A stretch of 64,000 bases of DNA from Platycnemis pennipes. Its lineage: Eukaryota; Arthropoda; Insecta; Odonata; Platycnemididae. Below are positions 45,626 to 58,639 of the stretch, one piece after another. The position numbers were made by a program, and so were the translations under genes. The DNA lies in assembly GCA_933228895.1 (NCBI GenBank), contig OW121853.1, positions 9,244,494 through 9,308,493 of the forward strand, read 5' to 3'. The notes under the pieces were generated by a model, which ran no database searches, was not told where the DNA came from, and was given only the letters and a program-made list of their open reading frames with translations. How positions within the stretch are numbered: the first letter of the stretch is position 1; every line of letters starts with the position of its first letter.

Positions 45626-48040
45626 AATTTAATGTTTCTGGGAAAACACAAATGTCAAATGGAATGGAAACACCCGGTCAAAATTTACGAATTGTAAAGT
45701 TTAACATGTCAAGGGTATCGGACCCTGGGTGGCGTTGCTACTTGGTGATCTTAGCCCTTGCTAACCAAACCGGCCTTCAGATATAGCGCAGCAGTATATA
45801 ATATAAGATGATACATGTATAGTACATAAGCATTCGTAGGAATCAGGCCGCACTAATATTTTGAGAATAATATACTCTCTAGATTGACGTGAGCCATAGT
45901 ATATGATATGGGTGTACTACCCTCTCTCTTCTATTAAATATGATTTGGCACCCTTGCCCAAGAAGAATTCAGTGGATAATTCTGAATAGTAATGCGTGAT
46001 AGTTACAATATCTTATGCGTTAAAGGTTTCCAATGTAATTTATATGTTTATGATAGAAAAGAGTATGCATGAGCAACTCGGAGAAGACCAGTTTAGGTCA
46101 CACGTGGCAGGGGTGCAAGATAAGCAGTGCAAGATTTGCCCTACGTTAAAAAAAAAGTTTAATGCTAAAAAAGGACGTGTAGATTTCGTTTACATTAACA
46201 AAGCTTTTGAAAATATGCAAATCCATGGGACACTTAGGATCTCCTGCACTACAGTACAGGAATAAACCGCACTTAGATGTTATCTAAAAACAGAAAATAT
46301 GACATTATTGGACCCGCCATTTTGCAGTTATGCAGTTAGGCTTTGAACCATAAGTGAGGGTAGTATTTTGGAGAAAACTATAGAAGTTGACAAAAAATTA
46401 ATTAATTAATAAAGAAATAGATAAAAGACGTCGGTTTTACATCAAATTTTGATATGAAATAACACGCAGGGAATAGTAATCTATGGTGAAGTGCGATAAA
46501 TGATTACCAGCCTGAGTGTCTCTTTTATAGCATTCTTTAATGATCTACTTTATCGGAAATTCAAAAGTAGCCATTCTGTCCTTCATATTTGCCCTTCACG
46601 CCCTTTAAGAGAAAAATTTTCGTCCAACTACGAGCTGTACGTTTAATTAATCGTTATAAATAATAATTAAATGTATGTTGCTTTCATTTATTCTCTGCGT
46701 GTAAGTGAAAAACGGAGCCAGTGAATAATCTGAGCAGAGCAATTCATAAAAAGTTTTCAAGGACCCCGCGTTGTTGAAATGTTCAATTTTAAAATCTAAT
46801 GAGTGTTCCGCGTGGTTTTGGAGTACGACAACATTTTTGCTAGAATACCATTCCGCGTCTGCAGGTAAAAGTTAAATAATTTTTCATACAAAAACCGTGT
46901 AACGTTTTACGTTAGAAACGGTTTACGTGTATGGTGCTTTCTATTTTTTCTACACTGTATTTCATTGTTTTCCAAATAACCTACGATACGAAGTAGATAT
47001 TCCAACGACAAGACTTATTATATGTATTAAATAATCTACAAAATACGATTCACTTTTGATACATGTTGTATGCAGGTCTTAAGAAATCAGGCTCTAAGAA
47101 CACCATTGCCAAAATATTTTATTAATCTTAGCCGAACACTCTCTCTTCAACACTAGCTCTTTGTTCAAATTGGATATGTAAATTGGCAACCATTAATTCT
47201 ATTATAATTAGTTTTATTACTAAACACCATGGAGGGAGCCTGAGCACGAAATTGACGTAGCTGAGTTTGAGCTAAAAGGAAAACCACTATTATCCCTAGT
47301 TCATATGAGAATCCGTTGAAGTTATTAAAACATCTACTTTTCAGTCGTTAAAGTGGTTACAGAATTTCAAATATAATAATTTGACCATGGGAACAGAAGA
47401 ACTTGATTGAAGGCTACAAAAGAAGAACTGTATGACTGATATTTCAGGATTGATGACTGAAGATGATGGTGACTGTGGTAACCAAGGATTTTTCACCAAG
47501 AGCAATGCACTCTCATTTCCTAAATACCCTACATAAAAAACTAAGTAACATTTTATGCAATGAAGGCATCATATGCCTAAAGTTAATCCATTTGCCTAAT
47601 AAGGTAGTCTTTTACCACTTCGTTCTCTCCGGAATTGGGAAGGACGGTATTAGTATTAGTGTACACTTGAAAAAAAAATGAAATTTCAACAAAAAGATTC
47701 ATATTCAATTGATATTATCGCAACGGATACCAACTGTTATGCGGATGAGGCACTGCACTCAAAATGGGAGAGAAAAAAATGGTCATCTACAGTAAGAGTC
47801 ATTTAAATTCCTTCCATTCCTTGGCGAGCATAAATGTCTGTGTCAGGACCTTGAAGAGCCGAATGGTCCAGTAAAAATGCACCCTGCAATTGTGGGACCA
47901 AGGGATAATCGCCAATTGCACAGAGCAACGTCTTACGCGTATGGCATGAATCTAAGGACACGACCATTCTTCTCTGCTTGGCATTATCACTCTTACCTTA
48001 GTCCTCCCCCACTCTCATTTCTTTGAGGCGCACGGTGTGA
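45626..48040. other. No recognisable gene
   Basis: AT-rich. ORFs at 45996-46265 (89 codons) and 47463-47681 (72 codons) carry no known motif. An ATTA microsatellite lies near 46397-46411. Confidence 0.45.
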
Positions 48041-48421
48041 TTTATAATCCAATGCCTCATGAATGGCTTCCTCTGTCCACTTCTCCGCTGTCGCTTGGAA
48101 TTTATACCAATTTTATTGGGGCTGCTTCGGCGCATGCTTGAAAAGAGAAGGAAGATGATTGATTCCTCCGGCCATTTGCGGCGCCGTTTGGATGGGAATG
48201 CACTTTCCTCCTTGTACAGCCTCTTTACCTCTCAGCGAAATGTTCGAGAAGGCACTTACAATCGATCCCTTGAAGATATTTTCATCTTCTCGGCTTCAGC
48301 ACTATTATATCTGCCGACACTGGCTAAGATCCCTCAACGAAGCAATTTATTTCCTCAGCTATTTTTCCCCCACTGCTACTCCGCAGTACCATTAGGCTTC
48401 GGGAAATATGATGGGACATAG
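48041..48421 (+). other. GC-richer segment with an unrecognised 120-codon ORF
   Basis: Within AT-rich DNA this segment is close to balanced in composition and holds CpG-bearing strings such as TTGCGGCGCCG. The ORF at 48059-48421 starts MNGFLCPLLRCRLEF and is Leu/Arg rich; an overlapping frame (48159-48395) is also open. No domain recognised. It may be an eroded element or a chance ORF rather than a gene. Confidence 0.25.
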
Positions 48422-50689
48422 CTGAAGGTAGAACTCTAATGCTCACGAAGAATGCTTATTTTTTGTCATAACGATATAAAACTCACAAGGATAGCAGGAC
48501 TGAAACTAGGAAACAAGCTAATATAAAAAATAGGCGCAATCTCCAGTGCTTAAATAAGAATATTTTCCGCCTCCCAAAGTAAGATTGCAAAATTACTGAC
48601 GAGATGGAAATAAATCATCTTTAATGCCATTTTAATTTTGCGTGCAAAGTTCATGTTGAAAAATCTAGACTGAATGCCCTAAATCGATGTATGTAAATGA
48701 GAATATTTACCCTCAATATATATGGAAACCATGATAGTGAAACCCAGAAGCCAAAACCATTAAACTGAGCTACGCATGACTTGAATGCATAGTAGCTTTT
48801 GAAAAAAAACATTTAGTACCAAAATAAATATGCTTATTAGGCACATGAATATTAGCCTAAATAAACGGTTCATGAATCTAAATGAGTTTAGTTGGATAAA
48901 ATTTATCCCTGCAGTATCTATTTATTCTCTTCTATAAACATTTCGTTATTTTGCGACGGAAAGTTTTGTGACCATGTATTTTACAGATTAAATAGCAAAA
49001 ATGTTTTCACTAAATTTCTCTTGTATAAGCCAAACCATTTATGATACAAAGAGTACATTTTGAAGGGATCCTTACAGGAAAGAGTTCAGCTATTAAACTA
49101 AAGCGCAAGGTATATCGTGGCGGTTCATTTTCTGGATTCATTCCAACGGAAGGGATGCTCAGCTACGAATATTGTAAACCTGTGCATGAAAGAAAATAAT
49201 ACCAACACCTGCCTTAAGTTTGAGTTAAATGAGCAAAGTGTGGCGGCTTCTTGTGTGATCTCGCAAGTGGTAAAAAGGTCCTATGGCATGTCCGCAGAGA
49301 GGTCGCACTTCCTCAAAGTGCTCGGCACGTGAACTCGCAGTTTCTTAAGACTAGAGTAGAGATAAGGTTAATCTTGAAGACAAACTATGGCCTCCTTCAC
49401 TACGAAGCACGAACATGGAGGAAGTATTAGTTAATTAATCACAACTTTTCCTCTCTTTCCAGGTGTGGATTCCAAAGTCATTACGCAAGAAAGAAAATGT
49501 GATGCTAAGATTTTTTAGCTCTTCAAGGTGATGTGTTGAAAATATAATTTACCTTAGACGTTATACAGCCCATGTGGTTGTCAGATTGATAGATAAGTTA
49601 TGACAGAATTATATAAATTTTTAGAAAAGAGGCATAAGAAAATTTAGCGAAGATAATCCTAAAAACAATGACATATGGTGTGCTAGTAAGGCGTTCGCAA
49701 TTAAGTCACATAAAGGCAGAAGAGACATGGGAATAATAACGAGAGTTCGCCAATTACCAAGAAAGTTATTCCGAACCTGTAAACCTCAACGCTGACAAAT
49801 TTAGGGCCGCTAGCTCTTTTTAACTAGATTCGCTCCAATTTCAAAAGGCTTAAAATTATTTCAATAGTTTAGGAGAAAGTATTAACAGCTTTTTATTAAA
49901 AGGAAAGATCTTTTGTTCTTTTGAAAACGGAAGAAATGCTACCAATAAAACATCAGTCAATTTGTGCGATCTTTGTCAGACAAAGGAAGTGAAGAGAAAA
50001 GCTATTTTTTTAATCAGAAACACAAATACCTCATAAGCTGTTGAAAGAGTTTCTTAGCTATATTATGCAAAAATCAGAAGATTGCTAGACATTTATTAGC
50101 AATAATTTGGGATCTAAATGCGTGCAATTATGATTAATATTTTGCATTGATACACTTTTTACGCAACAAAATCTGTGACTCATAGTGATACTGGATATAA
50201 TACTAAGTATCGTATTCAACCGAAAATAGCATTAACATAATTAATGGGCAAATAAAAGTGGCCAGATTTCTATTAAATGGCAAAATTAGTCAAACTTAAA
50301 TGCTTTGTAGGTAATTTCGAGAGCATTTTTAAGAAAATATTATGCCTAAACTTTAATTTTGGTACCGGGTTTAAATGTTTGCTTTGAAAAGGGAAATGTC
50401 TAAAATATCAAATTTGCAGAAAATAATGGGTTCCTTTCAATAACTTTCCACGAGAGTGACTAGCATCAGAATGTTCCTAGGTCTATAAAGGATTCAATAT
50501 CAATTCCGCTCGAAGGAAACAGATACCTATAAAAATAGAAATTTAATACGCCGGGGCGGAGTCAAGTCTACCTTTCAATGGCTCGGATTAATCGTGGGGC
50601 AGCAAGGATTTTCAGAAGAATAATTTTCTTTTCGTGAAGGCTCATAGGACGTAACTTCAACTTAAGCAATCCTTGTATAGACTTCCTCA
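48422..50689. other. No recognisable feature
   Basis: AT-rich sequence; one 71-codon ORF at 49117-49332 without motif. Confidence 0.45.
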
Positions 50690-51855
50690 GGTTGATTGAA
50701 GTGAAGATGCAGATCGTCCAGGTTTTACTCCGCGCTGGTCAAAGTTTGCTCGGACAATTGCTTCGCCGGCGTTGCAGTCGGATTCTTAAGGTCGGCGAAG
50801 TGTCGATGCAGTCATTAGGCCGTCTTATATCGCTCATCCGTTGGATTCTAAGTCTTTTGTGATTGGCTATTGTGATGCCTTTCATCCTCCCACGCAAAGC
50901 TCGATTCCACGCGTCTACAAGAGCGTAGCTATTCTCGTTTCGGAATCCTCTAGGCGTTCACCGTTAGGATGCGATGTTCTACAGTGGCACAGGATGGAAT
51001 GGGGGAGCTTACTCGCAACCGTAATTGCTATTTTGTACACTAAATGGTTGGATGGAAACGAAAAATGAATTCTTGTGAAAAATTAATCTTCTAAGCAGAG
51101 TCATCCACTCATTTATTAATATTTTAACTGAGCCAAAAGTGACGCCCACCGATTGAGCTGCGTTAAGGATATCTGCATCATACACATCCGGTCCTTGACT
51201 GTGTTGAGGAAGAACGGGAAGATTAGAGAGGTGGGAAGGGGATGCCTGCCTGAAGAGATCCTGTAGCAACCACTTCCATTGGCAGAGTCCCCTGTGTGTC
51301 TCCCACTGTGATAAGGTGAAGGAGCTTCGCAGTATAGTTGTGATCGGACAAAGTGGATGACGTAAGAAGTCTCATGCACGCCCACTTTTCCGAAAGGGCT
51401 AAAAACAATAGTTCTTTGCCACTTATAACTCCAGAAAAAATTGACGGATCGAAGAAGGGAAAGATACGGGTTTTTTATCTTGAAAGCTCTATCAGATTCG
51501 GCTATAAAAATGTGGTAAACGACCCCATTGAGTCGTTGTCTCTGCATCGTTCTAGAAACGTCAGCGAAGAAAGGAGTTTGAACTTCTTTCTCCATAGCTT
51601 CTCGAACTTCCAGGATTTCCTGGCGATGTGAACACCGTAAAGGCGTATGGAATCCTTGTGTTGGCTCCCGCGGGTTGATTGAGACGAAGATGCAGATCTA
51701 CCGGGTTTTACTCCGCGTTGGTCCAATTTTCCTCGAACAACAGTAAGACAACAGAAGAAGCTGAGTGTAACTCCGGCAAAACTGTTGTCTGAGGAAACAT
51801 GGACCAACTCGGAGTAAAACTCGGAAGACCCGTGTCTTCACTTCAACTACAGCAC
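50690..51855 (-). mobile_element. Internally deleted Penelope-like element relic
   Basis: Both ends carry related terminal sequence in the same orientation. The string TTGATTGA-GAAGATGCAGATC, then GGTTTTACTCCGCG and TGGTC, occurs at about 50692-50740 and 51672-51727. At 50785-50880 the minus strand also reads like the 3' UTR of the 29-kb Penelope element (ATATAAGACGGCC, GCATCGACACTTC). Following the high-coordinate end on the minus strand, a frame (51650-51510) gives KLLSSLTFLERCRDND, matching the N-terminal region of Penelope proteins. No RT or GIY-YIG motif lies between, so the core is deleted. A mirrored 50-bp copy at 51801-51851 adds an inverted repeat typical of the class. Family assignment is inference. 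Confidence 0.55.
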
Positions 51856-51861
51856 CTCATC

Positions 51862-51926
51862 TATTGGACAATACGTTAAGCCATAGACCGCTATTGTTTT
51901 TTTGTTGATTGTTGTCCAATAGCGTC
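51862..51926. repeat. Short inverted repeat
   Basis: ATTGGACAAT (about 51863) is mirrored by TTGTCCAAT (about 51917), about 65 bp in all. Possible small hairpin element. Confidence 0.35.
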
Positions 51927-52117
51927 GCAGAATCCCTCTACTACTTATCCTTGCCCTTCCAAAGTACTATCTAGACCTAATCACCAAAATAACCGCGGTA
52001 TTAAGTACATATCACGTCATCTGCCTGTAGTTTTCCCCGAACAACTACTGTTTTTATGCAACAAAGTCATTGTACAACAAACACGAAGTACCTACATACC
52101 TTTTCCTCAAAATTAAA

Positions 52118-52712
52118 ATCATTCCTTACATCTACACCTACATTTACACGATACCCTGAATGCCACAGCGAGGGTGTGTGGCAGGGGTTGAAGATCACCA
52201 AGCATGCACTACTAACATGCAACTAGCAACTATATTGTCTCATGCAACTTGATTGTTAGTATCAATAGTATTTAAGGGGTAAGACATGCATCATGCGCTA
52301 CAGAACACCCTAAAATATTTCCCCTACCTATCCCTTTCTTAAGCTGCCTATTCTGTTCTCTTATAGTACGGGGGGAAAATGCCATTTTGAATCTATCGGT
52401 ACGACAATCTCTCTCTTTAATCTTATTTATCTCGTCGAGTCTAGCATAATACGCTGGTATTTTTAATATGTGCCTAACATCCTCAGTAAAGCTATAAAAT
52501 TGAAATTTCTCTAATAGATTTAATCTGTACTTGAACCTACGCTCTGATAATGATTCCCACCCTAATTCTTGTATTAATTCTGATACACTACTCAACCTAT
52601 CGTAACACCTTTTGACGAACATAGCAGCTCTACGCTGCACACTGTCTAGTTCTCTAATCAAACCTAATTCATTAGGATCCCATACACTGGCTGTATACAA
52701 AGCCGGGGACGT
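52118..52712 (-). mobile_element. LINE-gamma (subfamily A) 3' portion with 142-codon open frame
   Basis: The minus strand from 52700 to 52272 is open: TASVWDPNELGLIRELDSVQRRA, FVKRCYDRL, LIQELGWESLSERRFKYRL, YYARLDEINKIKERDCRTDRFKMAF and RTIREQNRQLKKGIGRGNIL. This is the C-terminal part of the gamma ORF with no stops, more intact than the 37.5-kb copy. The first Met is internal. The 3' UTR shows ATACTAACAATCAAG, the stem-loop at 52153-52187, and a TGTAGATGTAAG-like tail at about 52118-52145. The RT palm is missing by 5' truncation at about 52712. Confidence 0.88.
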
Positions 52713-53879
52713 TTTTACTCTAAATAAATTGATCTCCTATCATGTTAGAATCGTAAACGGTGATTGAAAAGCATGTTTCCTTTATCAAATCTCATAAGCG
52801 CTGAATGATATTTAATAGTAATTTCAAGATCGTTTACTCAGCCTCAAGGAAGTCACCACCATATCTTCCCGTCTTTCTGTGGAGCTTCTGTGTTTCTGTG
52901 GAGCAATGCTGAAGTCAAAAAAGTTAAACTAAGAACTGAAATGAATATTTACTCAACCAAAATTGTGAATTATGAATGATATTTTTGAAACGACTGCAAA
53001 TATGATAGAATTATAATGAATGCCTTGAAAGATTAAGTTTATTTATTAATCATATTTTCCAGTTTATCAGTTACTAAGTTAAGCAAATCACAAGTTTCGA
53101 CCATTTGTATCATTTAAAAATGGAGGGTACTTTGTAAATGTTGTGAATTCATCAAGATACGCCAAAGGAGCGGAAAGAAGCATCATTAGGATTAGCTTAC
53201 CGGAAAAACTCAAAGGAATCTATGCCTTAATGTCGACGGACCAAGCACTGAACTCCTTTGCCTTGTGTGGTGAATTGAGCACCTAATATCAAGATGGGAA
53301 GGCAGTGATTTAGCCTACGTGCATATTCCACTCCAACAAGTTCAAATGCATCTTAGGGCGCCAAGAGGAGCATTGGAGTTGAAAATAAAAAAATTGCGGA
53401 ACCGGAAGCGGATATCCTCTTCTGTAATGGTGTATGACGCTAAAAAAAGAAATAAATACTGAATGATTGATTTACTTAGGGAATCAAGAGATTGGCGAGG
53501 CGTTTTATACCTCTAGGTAGTGGGATTGATTTAATTTGAATATGAATATATGAAGATGAGGAGGGATGGTAAGGTAAAACCTAGTAATGGCGTTTGCTTA
53601 AACATAGAAAAGGATTCCAAATAATCAGTCCTACCCCCATTGATCTTGTTGCAAAATGTAATGTTAAAATTTAGCATAGACTTGTTCAAACGTCTTTACC
53701 AGTATCACGATTCAAACTCAAAATTTGACGTGGAAAACCACTCATTGCAACCAAATTATTAAGATTAAAAATAATTTTAGCCGCAAGGAATAATATGCTA
53801 GGTAAGAAATGCTCTAATTAGAGATAATAAAAAAGACTTCAACACCTTCCTCTCCATCTAAAAAATACTGCATTCTAAG
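52713..53879. other. No recognisable feature
   Basis: AT-rich sequence without credible ORFs or element ends. Confidence 0.5.
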
Positions 53880-54010
53880 ATCCCGCATTGCTTCGCCTTC
53901 TTGTGACTCCGAGAGAGCGCTGCTGTGGATGCCGGCCGAGTCGGCCGTAGCCGCCGGTCACGGACGGCCTTCTCGGCCTTCGCCTCCTTTTACCCCAGGC
54001 CGCAAATACA
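53880..54010. other. Short CpG-rich island
   Basis: About 130 bp of strongly GC-rich sequence with CGGCC repeats (GCCGGCCGAG, GCCGTAGCCGCCGG, GGACGGCC) in AT-rich DNA. A frame from 53925 is open for 62 codons but is Arg/Ser-rich and unlike known proteins. Not recognised; it could be a first exon or promoter island, or a fragment of a GC-rich repeat. Confidence 0.35.
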
Positions 54011-54100
54011 AGTCTATTCAGTGATGTCGTATGAAGATGATTTTATGGTAGTGATACACTATTGGCAGCAAAAATCTAACAACTGGACTCATTATGTATT

Positions 54101-54184
54101 AACTTACTGGTAAGTGTCCTTACCTTACCTTACTGGTAATTTTCGTACGTGGTGGTACGTACTGGTAATTTCCTTACTGGTAAA
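54101..54184. repeat. Imperfect repeats of TTACTGGTAA
   Basis: TACTGGTAA occurs four times within 84 bp with CCTTA spacers, together with a small palindrome GTACGTGGTGGTACGTAC. It sits at the 5' truncation point of the next LINE and might mark repeated end-joining or slippage there. Confidence 0.6.
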
Positions 54185-54922
54185 CACATACGTGAAATAA
54201 TGGGTCAAGCGAATCGTAAACTGGGATTAATCAAAATAATACTGGGTAAATGTGACGATTATGCACGAGAAATCAGCTACTTTTCCCTTGTTAGACCTCA
54301 TTTGGGATATGTTTCCAGTGTATGGGATCCCTACGAAATAGGTCAAAATACCGAACTTGAACGTGTGCATCGAAGATCGGCAAGATTTGGAAAGTGACGA
54401 CACGATAACCTTATTAGCGTAACCAGTCTATTAAATGAATTAAATTGGGAATCAATCTCAGATCGCCGGTTGAAATTTAGACTTAATGTCTTAAGCAAAT
54501 TCCAAGACCATAATTCCAGTGATGATGTTAAAAATATTTTGCGGACCCCAACTTACTATGGTAGACTGGACCATAATCACAAAATTAGAGAAATTGATTG
54601 CCGAACTGACAGATTCAAAATGTCCTTTTTCCCTCGTACAAATAGGGATATGAATAACGGTAAATATATCCAATACGAGTGTAGAAATGGATAAAATTGG
54701 TAGCTGCATGTTGGTATAAGGACTTGAAGCTAACCCAACTAACGGCATGTTTTTGCATGTATGATTTACTATTTTTATCTCTTTTTAAATAGTGAAGTTC
54801 AGAACAGTATAAAAATACTAATCCTTTTTTATGCATGATGTGTAGAGAATGTTTGGTGAGAATTCACCCCCTGCCACACCCCTTATGGTGGCTTGCAGGG
54901 TATTATGTAGATGTAGATGTAA
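54185..54922 (+). mobile_element. LINE-gamma (subfamily B) 3' portion
   Basis: Translation gives HIREIMGQANRKLGLIKIILGKCDD, FSLVRPHLGYVSSVWDPYE, VHRRSARFGK, a TGA at about 54395, then ISVTSLLNELNWESISDRRLKFRLNVL, YYGRLDHNHKIREIDCRTDRFKM and a terminal YECRNG. It is a nearly full post-RT domain with one nonsense codon. The 3' UTR stem-loop (54867-54900, two bases shorter in the loop than in other copies) and GTAGATGTAGATG tail are present. 5'-truncated. Confidence 0.88.
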
Positions 54923-57900
54923 GTGTATACACATTCAATGGAATAGGAGCGACCACTTCAAACTGATGCTCAACAGTGATTACAAAACAAAATTTTCAAG
55001 GTATGAGCCGTTATGCTATCAATTTTCTATAAGAAGTTCAATGTCCTTTGCGTCATACGTTATGGAATACTTGGCAAACACGGTCCTACTAATAGGATGA
55101 AAAAAAGAAGAGCTATTGGACTTTTAAAGATGGTAATCCCTTTCTACGTGGCTAAGTCAATTCTTGGTGTAACCTGATGGTGATGCTGGTATTTTATTCA
55201 GGGGTATCAGACTCAAGATTAAAAATATCTCAGATGGTTATTATATCCTATAAAGAAAAAAAGGATGAATAAATATAGAGGTTTTTCCAAGTTTTTGACT
55301 TTTGTTTCTCAAAGTTATTTTGCATTTAAGCCTAGTAAACGGAGACTATTTTTGTAATTGGTGCTTATTCATCATGAAAACCGTATCATTTTTCAATTTC
55401 GGAAATTATCTTGCGTAAGATAATTCTCACACATTGTTTTCAAGCCTATATTACTTTTTTTCTGCAGTGCTCATTGCTCAGGCCTAAACTGTTTAGTTGG
55501 CCAAGCTTGTAAGAAATCATGTTCATGAAAGAATTGATGATATAGCTATCAAAAATATGTGTGTTGGATTGAAATTCATTCATCTTTGATTACTAACTCT
55601 AACAGCTCAAGTGCAAGAGTAAATTTTGCTTTTAGAAACAAAAATTGGCCAGGTTTTTAAGCGTGATTGCTCAGATAATACCTTTACCGTTGTTGAAAAC
55701 TTTGACCTGGATCTATTTAATCCAAAATATCATTTCCAAGTTGAATCATGTAAACGTTAGCACTCTCTACGTTAGTGGTTCATTTGTATTTTCAACATGC
55801 AACGAAAAATAATGAAATCAATCAAAATAAATGACAGTATAAGTAGATTGTTTTTCCATATAACGGCAATGACGTATGAGAGTACGATGAAGGTTGTCAT
55901 GTGTGTGAAAATATAGGTAACGCATTTTATTAAGGCCTACTAATTACGCTAATGCATTGCATAACTTTGAAGAAATTAACTAAGGTAGCTCTATGATATT
56001 TAATACATTCCTGATCTAATAAAACCAGAGATCGATAACGTTTAAAAAGTTCGTAAAAAATTCGAGCAAACGCTAAGCTCACAAAAGTCTGTAATCTCTA
56101 AACCGGGGTTTAGCTAATCAGCTAATCAGCCTATAACACGACAAGACTTGAATAAAGGAAGCATAACGTTGTCATTAAAAACTTTTGATAGAGAGATGAT
56201 TATAAACCCTAAAATATCATTCCTTTGCGTCTGCTGGATTAGAAGAATTTATTAACACATTTTAAAGTTATTACCCTAATATCATCATAATTAGTAATAA
56301 AACTAGCAATATGAATGAACTAGCTCTCCTTATACGGTAAACATTGTGAGTATCATTATTCTCATTTAAATAATTATGTTTATCCAGTATATTATAAATA
56401 ACATGCTCCATATTTAACACAAGCTTATCTGCTTTGAATTCCTCCATCTGCCATTGAACTCCACAACTTTGTCCTTGAGACCAAACTGAGTCATAAAGGG
56501 TCCAAATAGAAACAAAAATTGGTTTTGATTTTAGAACTTTCAAAGCTTGACTGCTTCTTTCAGATACCCACTTTGACTTTTTCTTTTGTGCTCGGATCAA
56601 TGGATGTAGCCTTGTTTATTATGTTCACGCCTACATAACCCCTTTTTTCTGCAGCAATCATTGGTCATGCCTAAATATCATTGACTTAAGGATCACACGC
56701 CAGATGTATTTAGCAGTGAGACATATCTTCACCACCAGACACGTATTTTCAATCATGTCTACTTTGGCGAAATAGACTATTCACTAAAATTAGCCTTAAA
56801 AGTAAGGCCTTTAATTTCTTCACAACCACAGTATGTCTCAGACAACATTTTGTCATTAACTTTCAGCAAAATCAAATTTTAGTACACGTATAATCAATTG
56901 TTTTTTTCCGGCATGGTTTTTCTTACAAACCTTAAATACTCTTATACATAAAAGCATAGTTATTGAGTCTTTTGTTTTGGAGTATTTGAGAGAACATGTG
57001 ATAAAATTAAAGGCACAATGGCTCAACAAAGTAAATGGCAAAGAAATGGCCAGAGAAAAGATAATTTTGTTGGTAGAAGCATTTTTTTCATAAATCATGG
57101 GGATGAAAATTACTAAAATATATTTTTCTGATCTCGGAATGAAGAGAGGCTAGGGAATTTACTTTTTGTCGAGAGATTGGCCCTAAACCTATTGAACGCA
57201 AATTTATTAAAAATCACTCGCATACTGGAAGGACTTTGTTTGGTAAATATTCCGACTAGAAGGGTTAAGTTTTAGCTTAAAAATTTACCTTGGTTCGAAC
57301 TCCATGAGATAACGGCTCACCCTGCAGATATACTTTTCATTAGGGCATAGAAGTGTAAACTTGATAGGGATGAAATGGTGGCCGATAAATTTCAGTATTC
57401 GATTTTATGGACTCACTCCTCCGCTAAAATATAAATGCTAGTATTTCCCAATGGAGCGCATACGTTCATCAATATTTTCTTCAGTCTCTTGCTATTTCTT
57501 CAATGCAGTTGGCATGCCAACTCCACGTATATCTATGATTATTTTTATTTTAATATGCTGTAGTTGATTAATTTGCGATACAGCAAATCCAAAACTTGCA
57601 TTATAAGAAGGCTGTATCCAGTGTATTGTGCAAATATGTCACACGAAGGGAAATTACTATAGTTTGCCCTAAACATTTCATCAAATAGATAGTTTCGATT
57701 ATGCCTTTAATGCTTTCAGAGGACATTAAGACTTTGTTTCATGAGAGCACTGAAATAAAGTATGGCATATTTTATCGCCATATATCGCCCATGCATTTTC
57801 TTGACTGATTTATTTTGGGATAATTTTACATTTATTTTCTGCAATTCCCTAGGTGCTCCATAGTGTGAATATAATACAGCCATTTCAATGCCCTCAGTCT

Positions 57901-57944
57901 CTATCGAATCGTTTCGATGACAGATGTGTTAGCATGTGAATCGG
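54923..57944. other. 3-kb AT-rich stretch without recognisable genes
   Basis: Only short ORFs (for example 109 codons at 56271-56600 on the minus strand) without known motifs. Confidence 0.5.
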
Positions 57945-58091
57945 ATGAACGTAACTGTCGCACACCGCGCGTCGCATTTAGCACGCATCAACGCCGAGGA
58001 AATTGTGAGAGACGTATGGTCGTACGAGGAAGTGAAGTTATGGAGCAGTTGGAAGCATTGTGCGGGTGGTGATATATTTAGTACCGTGTAG
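57945..58091 (+). other. CpG-bearing 48-codon ORF, possible exon fragment
   Basis: ATG at 57945 opens a frame that includes ARINAEEIVRDVWSYEEVKL and ends at TAG 58089-58091. The residue mix looks protein-like and the DNA is GC-richer with CpGs (CACCGCGCGTCGC). An in-frame TAG lies 15 nt upstream of the ATG. No domain is recognised and no splice sites can be assigned, so it is only a candidate. Confidence 0.2.
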
Positions 58092-58639
58092 GTGATATGA
58101 AAGCACATGAAAAAAATGGATCATATGACTGACAATGACTGTGCACGAGAAAAATGTTGGTTTGGATGAAAAAAAACAGTAAAGATGATGTAAGGGAGTT
58201 GTATTTAATATGAATTAAGGGTAGGAGTCCAAAATTTAGGATGATACTTCGGAATTATTTCCAGTCATCAATGGCGGGATCTAGTCAAGCTGTTGGAATA
58301 TAAACCTCCGTAAGAAGATTGCCAAGAAACGAAGTTCATTTATTTATCTATGAACTAATTCTAAATATTCTGGTGATATGAGGTGGAAGCGAAACATGAT
58401 AATATAGAAAAACACAAGATCCAATTCCACAAAAATATATTTAAATATTATGTTAGATTTGGCTCTTGTTTTCCTTATATGTTATCATGGTTACCTGCGC
58501 ATTTTGGTCAATACAAAATATATGTGACCAGTATTACATGCAATGGCTGTATTTCTTGGGAATGCATGTGAATTTAAAATATAGCCATTAGGAAATTAGA
58601 CGCAGTAATCGTGTATCCTGAAAAGAGAGGGTTATACCA

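Noticed and set aside
51116..51595. 159-codon minus-strand ORF as a gene
   Set aside because: It overlaps other open frames on both strands, and its start lies in Penelope-like N-terminal sequence, so it is better explained as element relic.
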